Shown: positions 1 to 5,753 of the stretch, piece after piece
How the letters are laid out: every line of letters begins with the position of its first letter
Numbering within the stretch: position 1 is the first letter of the stretch
Assembly (NCBI GenBank): GCA_964406375.1
Contig: CAYORM010000082.1
Span: 1-13,370, forward strand
From: CAYORM01 sp964406375
GTDB taxonomy: Bacteria > Pseudomonadota > Alphaproteobacteria > DSM-16000 > Inquilinaceae
Direction of reading: 5' to 3'
Length of the DNA stretch: 13,370 nucleotides
Program-made: the position numbers and the translations under genes
Notes under the pieces: model-generated
What the model was told of the DNA's origin: nothing
Databases searched by the model: none
The model's input: the letters and a program-made list of their open reading frames with translations, nothing else

Positions 1-402
1 GAACACCGATTCCGGGATGGTCCCGGAAACGACGTCGGCCGTCAGACCTGCCAGGAAGAACCGCGACAGGTCGCCCAGATAGGCCCCGCCGTCACCGAAG
101 GCGAGGCTGTAGCCCACCACCATCCAGAGGATGGTCATCGTGCAGCAGATGGCGAAGCACTGCATCACCATCGTCAGCACGTTCGCCTTGCGTACCATGC
201 CGCCGTAGAACAGCGCGAGGCCCGGGATGGTCATCATCAGAACGATGAGGGTCGAGACCATCATCCAGGCCGTGTCGCCGGTGTCTATCGCCACGATCTC
301 GGCGGCGACCTCCGCCGCTTCCTCCGTCGCCTCCTGGGCCAGCGCCGCGATCGACGCCAGCCCCGCCAGCAAGAATGCGGCCCCAGGGAGTGTCCGCTTC
401 AT
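1..402 (-). CDS. amtB: Ammonium transporter (Amt/MEP/Rh family), N-terminal part, cut by the left edge
   Basis: Trimeric inner-membrane channel that conducts ammonium/ammonia into the cell. The visible 134 residues begin MKRTLPGAAFLLAGLASIAA and look like a cleavable signal peptide ending near ALA-QE, as in E. coli AmtB. An acidic linker follows, then TM1 (about residues 47-68) with the family hallmark IPGLALFYGGMVRKANVL and TM2 with ILWMVVGYSLAFGDG. The frame is open to base 1, so the gate Phe, the pore His pair and the C-terminal GlnK contact tail lie outside the window. The start at 402 has GGAGAGG about 5 bases upstream. A second ATG at 406 lies in another frame and is not used. A sigma-54 promoter sits about 80 bases upstream. 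No glnK precedes the gene, although glnK-amtB is the common order. The family call is secure; whether this is the only amt copy is unknown. Confidence 0.95.
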   Translation of the reverse strand, partial: MKRTLPGAAFLLAGLASIAALAQEATEEAAEVAAEIVAIDTGDTAWMMVSTLIVLMMTIPGLALFYGGMVRKANVLTMVMQCFAICCTMTILWMVVGYSLAFGDGGAYLGDLSRFFLAGLTADVVSGTIPESVF

Positions 403-483
403 CCATCCTCTCCAGAGATCTGCCGACCGCAGACGCCGCCATCCCGGAAATCCGGCGGTGCCTGCGCCTTCACGGCGAAGAGG

Positions 484-499
484 TGCAAGAAGCGTGCCG
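484..499 (-). promoter_or_regulatory. Sigma-54 (RpoN) -24/-12 promoter of amt
   Basis: Read on the minus strand the bases are CGGCAC-GCTTC-TTGCA. The sigma-54 consensus is TGGCAC-N5-TTGCW, so only the first base differs. The invariant GG (497-498) and GC (485-486) have the correct spacing. The implied transcription start is near 473, giving a leader of about 70 bases before the amt ATG at 402. This matches the known NtrC/RpoN control of amt genes in proteobacteria. The sequence match is seen directly; promoter activity is inferred. Confidence 0.75.
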
Positions 500-585
500 A
501 AATCCCGACGGGGCGGCAGGAGGGTCCGCGGGCTGCCCGCGCCGGACCAACACGCAGTGGTCGGCGCGGTGCAGCTGACAGACAT

Positions 586-602
586 TGCCTAATTCCTGTG
601 CA
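586..602. promoter_or_regulatory. Possible NtrC-binding dyad upstream of amt
   Basis: TGCCTAATTCCTGTGCA has the 17-base frame of an NtrC site (TGCACY-N5-RGTGCA) with a good right half and a degenerate left half (TGC kept, AC replaced by CT). Its centre is about 120 bases upstream of the predicted sigma-54 start, within the usual enhancer range. An isolated half-site GGTGCA is at 568-573. The match is imperfect, so this is a tentative call supported mainly by its position. Confidence 0.35.
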
Positions 603-612
603 GCGACACAGG
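595..612. repeat. 6-bp inverted repeat (CCTGTG/CACAGG) downstream of the XRE gene
   Basis: CCTGTG (595-600) and CACAGG (607-612) are perfect complements separated by six bases. The hairpin lies 18 bases past the stop of the minus-strand XRE gene and overlaps the NtrC-like site. It could serve as a weak transcription terminator for the regulator, but no U-run follows it. It could also be a protein-binding dyad. Confidence 0.3.
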
Positions 613-630
613 GCGCTGCTGCGAAATTCG

Positions 631-1122
631 TCAGCGCTCTTCGGGACGTGTTGGTGATGTGCCCCCCGACGCCGGCGTCCCCGGAACCAGTTCTTCGGCG
701 AGCGCGAGCGCCCGACCGAGCGGCGGGGGTGACAGGGAGGTGCCGCCGGCGGCCGGCCGGTCGCCATCCTCCTCCAGGAGAATCTTGGCGAACTCGACCA
801 GCAGGCGCCGACGGCGCTCGCTCAACCTTGCCTGCAGGCGAGACAATTCGAGCAGCGGCCGATCGACGAATCCGTCGCTCTCCACCGGATGGCCCCTTTC
901 CGTCTCACCAAAGAAGAACATCAGGGGGACATTCAACTCGCGCGCGAAAATCGAGAGGATGCCGGCGGATATCCGTGACTTGCCGCTCTCATACTTCTGG
1001 ATCTGCTGAAATGTGAGACCGACGCGCTCTCCCAGTTGCTGCTGGGACAGCCCGGCTTGCATGCGCGCGATGCGCAGCTGGCGACCGATATTGCGATCGA
1101 TATGAAGAGAAGACTTGGACAT
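631..1122 (-). CDS. XRE/Cro-C1 family HTH transcriptional regulator
   Basis: A 163-residue DNA-binding protein with one N-terminal helix-turn-helix domain (about residues 12-70). The recognition region is SQQQLGERVGLTFQQIQKYE (26-45) followed by SGKSRIS, the form typical of alphaproteobacterial XRE regulators. The middle (about 90-120) is Arg/Leu/Glu-rich and probably helical. The last 40 residues are rich in Pro, Gly and Ser and show no recognisable domain, so no ligand can be predicted. The start at 1122 has GGGAG seven bases upstream. An in-frame ATG at 1158 would add 12 residues, but its purine stretch touches the ATG, so I did not choose it. The gene lies upstream of amt on the same strand and diverges from folB. 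It may regulate itself or folB through the palindromes between them, but its target is not shown by the sequence. Confidence 0.85.
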   Translation of the reverse strand: MSKSSLHIDRNIGRQLRIARMQAGLSQQQLGERVGLTFQQIQKYESGKSRISAGILSIFARELNVPLMFFFGETERGHPVESDGFVDRPLLELSRLQARLSERRRRLLVEFAKILLEEDGDRPAAGGTSLSPPPLGRALALAEELVPGTPASGGTSPTRPEER

Positions 1123-1213
1123 TCGCGCTCCCGCGATCTCGTCTCGAATGCCATCCATCTCCCACGATCATGTTGACACCGTGGCGGCAATGCGGCCGGC
1201 CACCAGCTACCGT

Positions 1214-1225
1214 GCCGGATCCGGC
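1214..1225. repeat. 12-base perfect palindrome, possible operator
   Basis: GCCGGATCCGGC is its own reverse complement. It lies about 90 bases upstream of the XRE start and 180 bases upstream of folB, where an autoregulatory operator could sit. In GC-rich DNA such a palindrome can arise by chance, and no second copy was noticed in the window. Confidence 0.3.
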
Positions 1226-1267
1226 CTCGTTTCCGTCGGCCGCGACGAAATGCGCGTTCGGCGCCTT

Positions 1268-1285
1268 CGATCCCTTGTGGGATCG
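1268..1285. repeat. Perfect 7-bp hairpin with TTGT loop in the folB upstream region
   Basis: CGATCCC (1268-1274) and GGGATCG (1279-1285) pair perfectly around a four-base loop. No U-run follows on either strand, so it is not a classical intrinsic terminator. It could be a leader-RNA structure or an operator for the XRE protein. Confidence 0.35.
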
Positions 1286-1403
1286 GCCGCGAACGCCGAT
1301 CTTCCGGGCAGACAGCCGCCGCGCCGCCCGACCGCGCGCCTGGCGGCACGGGGAGCCGGCCGGCAGAGTCACGGCTGAGGCCCCAGCGACCGAGGCTCCG
1401 GAG

Positions 1404-1859
1404 ATGATGACGGCCCCATTCCGCAAGGCGGCGCCCCGTGCCGCGGACCAACTCGACGCCGGCAGCGGCGAGGCGCCTGACCGCGCCGGGCCACGGCAAC
1501 GCCCTGCCTCCTACCTGATCAGGCTCGACCGATTCGTTCTGCCGATGGAGATCGGCGTCTATCCGCATGAGCGTGGTCGCCGCCAGCGCGTGCGCATCTC
1601 GGTGGAGATGGAGGTCGCCTATCCCGCAGGCGGCATCGAAGACCAGATTACCCGCATCCCCTCCTATGACGATCTGGTCCAGGGGCTGCGCCGGCTGTCC
1701 CAGGCCGGGCATGTCAACCTCGTGGAGACGCTCGCCGAGCGCGTGCTGGACCTCTGCTTCGCGCATGAGGCGGTGCGGACCGCGACGGTCGATGTCGAGA
1801 AGCTCGACGTGGTCGAGGAGGCGCAATCCGTCGGCGTCCGCTTTCGCGCAACGCGCTGA
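1404..1859 (+). CDS. folB: Dihydroneopterin aldolase (FolB)
   Basis: Cytoplasmic enzyme of folate synthesis that converts 7,8-dihydroneopterin to 6-hydroxymethyl-7,8-dihydropterin plus glycolaldehyde. The FolB domain spans about residues 36-150. It has IGVYPHERGRRQRVRISVEM with the catalytic-position Glu56, the SYDDL segment with Tyr88, NLVETLAERV with the substrate-binding Glu108, and VEKLD with Lys133 where the catalytic Lys of the family lies. The start at 1404 has GAGG eight bases upstream; a second ATG at 1407 is possible. Either gives a roughly 33-residue Pro/Arg/Ala-rich N-terminal extension before the domain, longer than the usual 115-125-residue enzyme. The true start could also be an internal non-ATG codon. 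The gene diverges from the XRE regulator and ends four bases from the convergent pterin dehydratase gene. Confidence 0.85.
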   Translation: MMTAPFRKAAPRAADQLDAGSGEAPDRAGPRQRPASYLIRLDRFVLPMEIGVYPHERGRRQRVRISVEMEVAYPAGGIEDQITRIPSYDDLVQGLRRLSQAGHVNLVETLAERVLDLCFAHEAVRTATVDVEKLDVVEEAQSVGVRFRATR

Positions 1860-1863
1860 CGGC

Positions 1864-2217
1864 TCAGCGCCGCTTCAAGATTGCGACGCTGGCCGGAGCG
1901 GCGGCCTCCCCCGCCATCTCGAGCAGCGCATCGATGCGGGCGGCCAGGTCGAAATCCCGCGGCGTCAGCCCGCCCGCATCATGTGAGGTCAACCTGATCT
2001 CGACCCGGCCGTATCCCACCACGAGATCGGGATGGTGCCAGGCCGCTTCGGCGACAAAGCCGATCGCATTGACGACCATCAGCGTCGCCTTCCAGCCCGC
2101 CGTCTCGACGACGCGGACGATCGCGGCCCCGTCCCGCTGCCACGACGGCAGCATGGAGAGCCGCGCCTCGATCGCCGCCTCCGGAAGCGGCACGGAGCGG
2201 TCTGCCGGATCTGTCAT
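1864..2217 (-). CDS. Pterin-4a-carbinolamine dehydratase (PCD/DCoH family)
   Basis: A 117-residue protein that dehydrates 4a-hydroxytetrahydropterin to quinonoid dihydrobiopterin, recycling the cofactor of aromatic amino acid hydroxylases. In organisms without such hydroxylases, PCD-like proteins have been linked to molybdopterin metabolism. The family signature is clear: EAAWHHPDLVVGYGRVEIRL followed by TSHDAGGLTPRDFDLAARID. His61, His62 and His79 match the catalytic histidines of the family. The start at 2217 has GGAGA seven bases upstream. It lies 36 bases downstream of the TauE-type gene on the same strand, probably as the last gene of that run, and converges with folB. No phenylalanine hydroxylase gene is in the window, so its physiological partner is unknown. 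It could be the phhB or a phhB-like paralog. Confidence 0.9.
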   Translation of the reverse strand: MTDPADRSVPLPEAAIEARLSMLPSWQRDGAAIVRVVETAGWKATLMVVNAIGFVAEAAWHHPDLVVGYGRVEIRLTSHDAGGLTPRDFDLAARIDALLEMAGEAAAPASVAILKRR

Positions 2218-2253
2218 CGCATCTCTCCGTGTCCAGAGGCCACGCCGGCGCCA

Positions 2254-3084
2254 TCAGCCGAAGATCAGCGGCCACCCCATCTTGATGGACGTCGCCAGCA
2301 GGAAAAGCGCGAAGATGCGCTTGAGCAGCAGCACATCGACGCTGTGCGCGACCCGGGCGCCGATCGGCGCCAGCACCACGGTCGTCGGCACGATGATGGC
2401 GAAGCCGAGCCCACTGACATAGCCCAGGCTCCAGGGCGGCAGCGCCTCATCGCCCCAGCCGGCGATGACGAAACCGATGGTGCCGACGATCGCGATGACG
2501 AAGCCGATGGCGGCCGCGGTGCCGACGGCCCGCTTCATCGGCTGATCGCACAGCACCATGGCGGGCACGCTGAGCGAACCGCCGCCGATCCCGACCATGG
2601 CCGAAATGCCGCCGATGAAGGCGCCGAGGACATGGAAGCCGAACCCCTTGGGCAGGTCACGGGCCAGCCGGAACCCCTGCGGCAGCGCGCCCATATAGAT
2701 GGCGACAAGCAGCGCCACCACCGCGAACACGCCGGTCAGCACCTCGCCCTTGGCGAAGCCGGCGATCGCGGTGCCGATCGCCACGCCGGCGCCGATCCCG
2801 GGAATCCAGCGCCGGAACAGCGGCCAGTCGACCGAGCCGCGCGAGTGATGCGCCCGGATCGAGGACAGCGAGGTCGCCAGGATGGTCGACAGCGAGGTGC
2901 CGACCGAGACGTGCATGGCCACGTTTGGATCGACACCGAGCCACAGGAACAGGTGAAAGAGCGCCGGCACAATGACGATGCCGCCGCCGACCCCGAGCAG
3001 GCCGGCGATGAAGCCGCCGAGCGCCCCCGCGCCGAGCAGCACGGCGGCGAGCGACAGCAGATCTGTCCAGGTGGCGGTTTCCAT
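2254..3084 (-). CDS. TauE/SafE family permease (sulfite/organosulfonate exporter-like)
   Basis: A 276-residue polytopic inner-membrane protein of the TauE/SafE (UPF0721, formerly DUF81) family, whose members export sulfite, sulfoacetate or other small anions. The two halves are internal repeats. Each carries a glycine-rich motif at the start of a helix: GFIAGLLGVGGGIVIVP near residue 25 and GAFIGGISAMVGIGGGSLSVP near residue 155. About eight membrane segments can be drawn, and a cytosolic-type loop (RAHHSRGSVDWPLFRR) follows the first helices. The substrate cannot be told from sequence, and no sulfur gene is adjacent. The ATG at 3084 is the only standard start before an upstream in-frame stop. 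It lacks a good Shine-Dalgarno site and overlaps the stop of a possible five-codon leader. The Nudix gene lies 67 bases upstream and the pterin dehydratase 36 bases downstream, suggesting an operon. Confidence 0.9.
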   Translation of the reverse strand: METATWTDLLSLAAVLLGAGALGGFIAGLLGVGGGIVIVPALFHLFLWLGVDPNVAMHVSVGTSLSTILATSLSSIRAHHSRGSVDWPLFRRWIPGIGAGVAIGTAIAGFAKGEVLTGVFAVVALLVAIYMGALPQGFRLARDLPKGFGFHVLGAFIGGISAMVGIGGGSLSVPAMVLCDQPMKRAVGTAAAIGFVIAIVGTIGFVIAGWGDEALPPWSLGYVSGLGFAIIVPTTVVLAPIGARVAHSVDVLLLKRIFALFLLATSIKMGWPLIFG

Positions 3085-3101
3085 CAGGCAACGCCCGTCA
3101 T
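3084..3101 (-). CDS. Possible five-codon leader peptide MTGVA coupled to the TauE-type gene
   Basis: ATG at 3101 starts MTGVA and stops with a TGA whose last base is the first base of the TauE ATG (TGATG). AAAGGA lies about nine bases before this ATG, whereas the TauE ATG itself has no convincing site. Translation of the leader could therefore feed ribosomes to the permease start by termination-reinitiation. The sequence facts are direct; the function is inferred, and such short frames arise easily by chance. Confidence 0.25.
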   Translation of the reverse strand: MTGVA

Positions 3102-3151
3102 TCGATTCAGTCCTTTCCCTTGATCAGGACACGGCACGACGGCCGTGCCGG

Positions 3152-3646
3152 TCACCATCGGCCATCGCGCGCCCGGAGTCCGAGGATCTCCTCGATCCGT
3201 CGCCGCATCGCCGGTGTCGTCTCCGCCGGCAAGGCGTCGGGCGGGAAGAACCGCGCCTCGGCGATCTCGAAGGACGGCCGCACCTCGGCCGGCCGCCAGC
3301 TCCCCGCCAGGAACAGGGCAACATGGTCGCACTTCTCGGCCGTGAAATTGCTGTAGAGGCCGAACAGCCCGTCCAGCGCGGTCACTTCGACCGCCGCCTC
3401 CTCCCGCGCCTCGCGGATCGCGGCGTCCTCGAAGCTTTCCCATTTCCGCACCCCGCCGCCCGGCAGGTACCAGCCGGGCCGATAGTTGTGGCGGACGAGC
3501 AGGAAACGCCCGGCCTCGTCGCGAATGGCGATGCGGGTGCCGAGCGTCAGCGGGCGCCGCATCCTGAGCCAGGCACCGTGCAGCCGGAAGAGCAGGCGCG
3601 GCAAGGGCGTCCGGGCCAGGGAGTGGGCGATCGACATCGCCGGCAT
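3152..3646 (-). CDS. Nudix hydrolase
   Basis: A 164-residue Nudix-fold protein expected to hydrolyse a nucleoside diphosphate linked to another moiety, using Mg2+ or Mn2+. The Nudix box lies at residues 64-86, reading GGVRKWESFEDAAIREAREE followed by AAV. Gly64, Glu70, Arg78, Glu79, Glu82 and Glu83 are present, but the usual Gly at position 85 is Ala. It is preceded by WYLPGGG, the standard approach to the box. The N-terminal 30 residues (LPRLLFRLHGAWLRMRRPLTLG) are a basic, partly hydrophobic lead-in seen in many alphaproteobacterial members. The start is uncertain: ATG at 3646 and ATG at 3637 both lack a clear ribosome binding site. Its position upstream of the TauE and pterin dehydratase genes raises the option of a dihydroneopterin-triphosphate pyrophosphatase, but ADP-ribose or other NDP-X substrates are equally possible. 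Confidence 0.85.
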   Translation of the reverse strand: MPAMSIAHSLARTPLPRLLFRLHGAWLRMRRPLTLGTRIAIRDEAGRFLLVRHNYRPGWYLPGGGVRKWESFEDAAIREAREEAAVEVTALDGLFGLYSNFTAEKCDHVALFLAGSWRPAEVRPSFEIAEARFFPPDALPAETTPAMRRRIEEILGLRARDGRW

Positions 3647-3721
3647 AGGAAGACGGGCCGCGCGCGACTGTCAATTGCGCCCGGCCGCGCGGCTGCCGCG
3701 CACAGGGTGACCGGATCGTGC

Positions 3722-3757
3722 CCCTCTGCTAGTCAGGCAGGACGGCCCAGCAGAGGG
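3722..3757 (+). promoter_or_regulatory. 9-bp inverted repeat overlapping the amidase ribosome binding site
   Basis: CCCTCTGCT (3722-3730) and AGCAGAGGG (3749-3757) are perfect complements separated by 18 bases, which also hold an inner GTC/GAC pair (3732-3734/3741-3743). The right arm covers the first three bases of the amidase Shine-Dalgarno GGGAGG (3755-3760). In RNA this could mask the ribosome binding site. As DNA it could be an operator for a dimeric regulator. Similar repeats are expected a few times per window by chance; the position is what makes it notable. Confidence 0.4.
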
Positions 3758-3766
3758 AGGCGGCGC

Positions 3767-5188
3767 GTGACCGAACTGGCGATGCTGTCGGCGGCGGAGG
3801 CGGCGGCCGGCTATGCCGCGCGCCGCTTCTCACCCGTCGAGGTCGCCCGCGCAGCCCTGGCACGGATCGCGCGGTTCGACGGCCACCTCAATGCGATGAG
3901 TGCGGTGCATGAGGCGTCGGCGCTCGCCGCCGCCCGCGCCAGTGAGGAACGCTGGAGCCGCGGCGCGCCGCTCTCTCCGCTCGACGGGGTGACCTGCACC
4001 GTCAAGGATCTGCTGCTGCAGGCGGGCGTGCCGGCGCCGCGCGGCTCCCGCGCCACCGATGCTGCCGCCATCCCGGACCAGGATGCGCCTGCCGTGGCCC
4101 GGCTCCGCGAGGCCGGCGTCGTCTTCATCGGCCGGACGACGACACCGGAGTTCGGCTGGAAAGGCGTGACGGATTCGCCACTGACCGGCATCACCCGCAA
4201 TCCCTGGGATCCCGCGCGCACGCCGGGCGGGTCCTCGGGCGGTGCGGCCGTCGCGGCGGCGGCAGGCTATGCGACGCTCAATATCGGCAGCGACGGCGGC
4301 GGCTCGATCCGCATCCCGGCGGGCTTCACGGGCATCTTCGGGTTGAAGCCGAGCTACGGCCTCGTCCCCGCCTGGCCGCCCAGCCCGTTCCAGCCACTCT
4401 CGCATATCGGCCCGATGACCCGGACGGTCGCGGATGCCGCGGCGATGCTCGCCGCGATCGCCCGGCCGGACGACCGCGACTGGACGGCCCCTCCCTATCT
4501 GCGCGCCGACCTCCTCCGGTCGCTCGGGGAGGCGGCGGGACGGGGGGTTGCGGGGCTCACCATCGCCTTTGCGCCGACCATCGACGGCCAAGCGGTCGAT
4601 GGCGAGATCGCCGCCCGTGTGGACGCGGCCGCCGCAACCTTCGCCGCACTCGGCGCCCGGGTGGAGCGGGCGGAGCCACCGCTCGACGGGCTGCGCGAGG
4701 TCTTCCGGCTGCACTGGTACGCCTATGCCGCGGCCCTGGTCGCCACGATCCCGGCGGAGCGGCATGACCGCCTCGACCCCGGGCTGCGGCGGATCGCCGC
4801 CGAAGGCGCGGCGATCCCCCTCGCCGAACACCTGCGCGCCACCGGCGCACGGCGGGCGCTCGGCACGCGGATGCAGGCCTTCCACCGCCGTTTCGACCTG
4901 CTCCTGACGCCCACTCTGCCGATTCCCGCCTTCACTGCGGGACGCGAGGCGCCGGAGGGTCAGGCGACGCCCGACTGGATCGACTGGACGCCCTTCAGCT
5001 ATCCTTTCAACCTGACGATGCAGCCGGCCGCCTCCGTCCCCTGTGGTTTCACCGCGGCCGGACTGCCCTGCGGGCTGCAGATCGTGGGCCGGATCGGCGA
5101 GGATCATCTGGTGCTCGCCGCCGCCCGGGCCTTCGAGCGCGCGCATCCCTGGCCGATGCCGGATCTCGACGCGACGCTCGCGGAGTGA
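3767..5188 (+). CDS. Amidase-signature family hydrolase
   Basis: A 473-residue enzyme that hydrolyses a carboxamide to an acid and ammonia or an amine. The Ser-cisSer-Lys triad is intact: Lys80 in TVKD, Ser156 in the GGSSGG loop and nucleophile Ser180 in GSDGGGSIR. The signature continues through FTGIFGLKPSYG, and the C-terminal half (LTPTLPIPAF, then FNLTMQPAASVPCG and GLPCGLQIVG) is normal, so the protein is complete. It could be a GatA paralog in fold, but no gatB or gatC adjoins it, so a stand-alone amidase is more likely; the substrate is unknown. I chose the GTG at 3767 because GGGAGG lies six bases upstream; an in-frame ATG at 3782 has no such site. The open frame continues far upstream, but that part is antisense to the permease and Nudix genes. 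ycgN starts four bases after the stop. Confidence 0.92.
   Translation: MTELAMLSAAEAAAGYAARRFSPVEVARAALARIARFDGHLNAMSAVHEASALAAARASEERWSRGAPLSPLDGVTCTVKDLLLQAGVPAPRGSRATDAAAIPDQDAPAVARLREAGVVFIGRTTTPEFGWKGVTDSPLTGITRNPWDPARTPGGSSGGAAVAAAAGYATLNIGSDGGGSIRIPAGFTGIFGLKPSYGLVPAWPPSPFQPLSHIGPMTRTVADAAAMLAAIARPDDRDWTAPPYLRADLLRSLGEAAGRGVAGLTIAFAPTIDGQAVDGEIAARVDAAAATFAALGARVERAEPPLDGLREVFRLHWYAYAAALVATIPAERHDRLDPGLRRIAAEGAAIPLAEHLRATGARRALGTRMQAFHRRFDLLLTPTLPIPAFTAGREAPEGQATPDWIDWTPFSYPFNLTMQPAASVPCGFTAAGLPCGLQIVGRIGEDHLVLAAARAFERAHPWPMPDLDATLAE
5182..5185 (+). promoter_or_regulatory. Shine-Dalgarno site that fixes the TTG start of ycgN
   Basis: GGAG lies inside the last codons of the amidase gene, seven bases before the TTG at 5193. 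Starting there gives a 152-residue protein, nearly the same as the 153 residues of E. coli YcgN. The ATG at 5188 is in another frame. Confidence 0.6.
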
Positions 5189-5192
5189 TGCC

Positions 5193-5651
5193 TTGGACGC
5201 CGAAACGCCTTTCTGGAAGCGCAAGCCGCTCTCCCGGATGAGCCCGGAGGAATGGGAGTCGCTGTGCGACGGCTGCGGCAAATGCTGCCTGCACAAGTTG
5301 CGCGACCCTGGAACCGACCGGGATTCCGGCGAGGTCTGGCATACCGATGTCGCCTGTCGGCTGCTCGATACCCATACCTGCCGGTGCACCGACTATGCCA
5401 ATCGACGCGCCAAGGTGCCGGACTGCATACAGCTCACCCCGCGCGGCGCGCGGCGCTTCGGCTGGCTGCCGAGCACCTGCGCCTACCGACTGCTCGCCGA
5501 GGGCCGCGATCTGCCCTGGTGGCACCCGCTCGTCTCCGGCGATCCGGAAACGGTACATATCGCCGGGATCAGCGCCCGCGACCGGGTGATCTCGGAGGAC
5601 GAGTATGGCGACGGCGATCTCGAGGACCGGATCGTCGACTGGCCGGCCTGA
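5193..5651 (+). CDS. ycgN: YcgN family cysteine-cluster protein (UPF0260)
   Basis: A 152-residue cytoplasmic protein of the UPF0260 family, which has no established biochemical function. It aligns with E. coli YcgN almost throughout: FWKRKPLSRMSPEEWESLCD, then GCGKCCLHKL, VACRLLDTHTCRCTDY, VPDCIQLT and WLPSTCAYRLLAEGRDLPWW. The cysteine cluster Cys25, Cys28, Cys31 and Cys32, together with later Cys residues in the VACR, TCRC, PDC and STCAY motifs, suggests a bound metal, possibly zinc or an iron-sulfur centre; this is inference. The start is a TTG four bases after the amidase stop, with GGAG inside the amidase end. That implies translational coupling and shared transcription with the amidase, a pairing I would not have predicted from the family. 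Confidence 0.9.
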   Translation: MDAETPFWKRKPLSRMSPEEWESLCDGCGKCCLHKLRDPGTDRDSGEVWHTDVACRLLDTHTCRCTDYANRRAKVPDCIQLTPRGARRFGWLPSTCAYRLLAEGRDLPWWHPLVSGDPETVHIAGISARDRVISEDEYGDGDLEDRIVDWPA

Positions 5652-5653
5652 CC

Positions 5654-5702
5654 GCGGCCGTCTTCGCCCGCGCCGGATCGCCTGCGTGCTGTTGCCGGCC
5701 GC
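5654..5702 (+). terminator. Weak terminator-like inverted repeat after ycgN
   Basis: GCGGCCG (5654-5660) can pair with CGGCCGC (5696-5702), and a pyrimidine-rich CCTTTCTCT follows at 5707-5715. The loop is 35 bases long and the arms are ordinary GC-rich sequence, so this may be chance. The rest of the gap before hyuA shows no convincing promoter. Confidence 0.2.
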
Positions 5703-5753
5703 CTGACCTTTCTCTAAAGCCATCGACTGGATCTGTCCGGCCCCGACATCGCC

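Larger units (their letters stand above)
1123..1403. other. 281-base divergent spacer between the XRE gene and folB
   Basis: No gene is confidently assigned here. The folB frame stays open leftwards to an ATG at 1170. The 78 extra codons have a less extreme third-position GC content and an unpatterned, Trp/Cys/Arg/Pro-rich translation, so I treat the stretch as untranslated. It contains a 12-base perfect palindrome (1214-1225) and a perfect 7-bp hairpin (1268-1285), listed separately. A TTGACA at 1173-1178 has no matching -10 element at normal spacing. Confidence 0.5.

Noticed and set aside
1173..1178. TTGACA as a -35 box for folB
   Set aside because: No -10-like sequence lies 16-19 bases downstream.
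2032..3123. A 363-codon plus-strand open frame
   Set aside because: It is the complementary shadow of the permease and dehydratase genes; it is rich in Asp, His, Arg and Gln repeats with no domain.
3722..3757. Riboswitch upstream of the amidase
   Set aside because: The leader is too short and simple for any known riboswitch class; I keep only the inverted-repeat description.
2972..3766. Long upstream extension of the amidase reading frame
   Set aside because: It is antisense to the TauE-type and Nudix genes, its translation is low-complexity Arg/Pro-rich, and a strong GGGAGG plus GTG at 3767 marks the real start.
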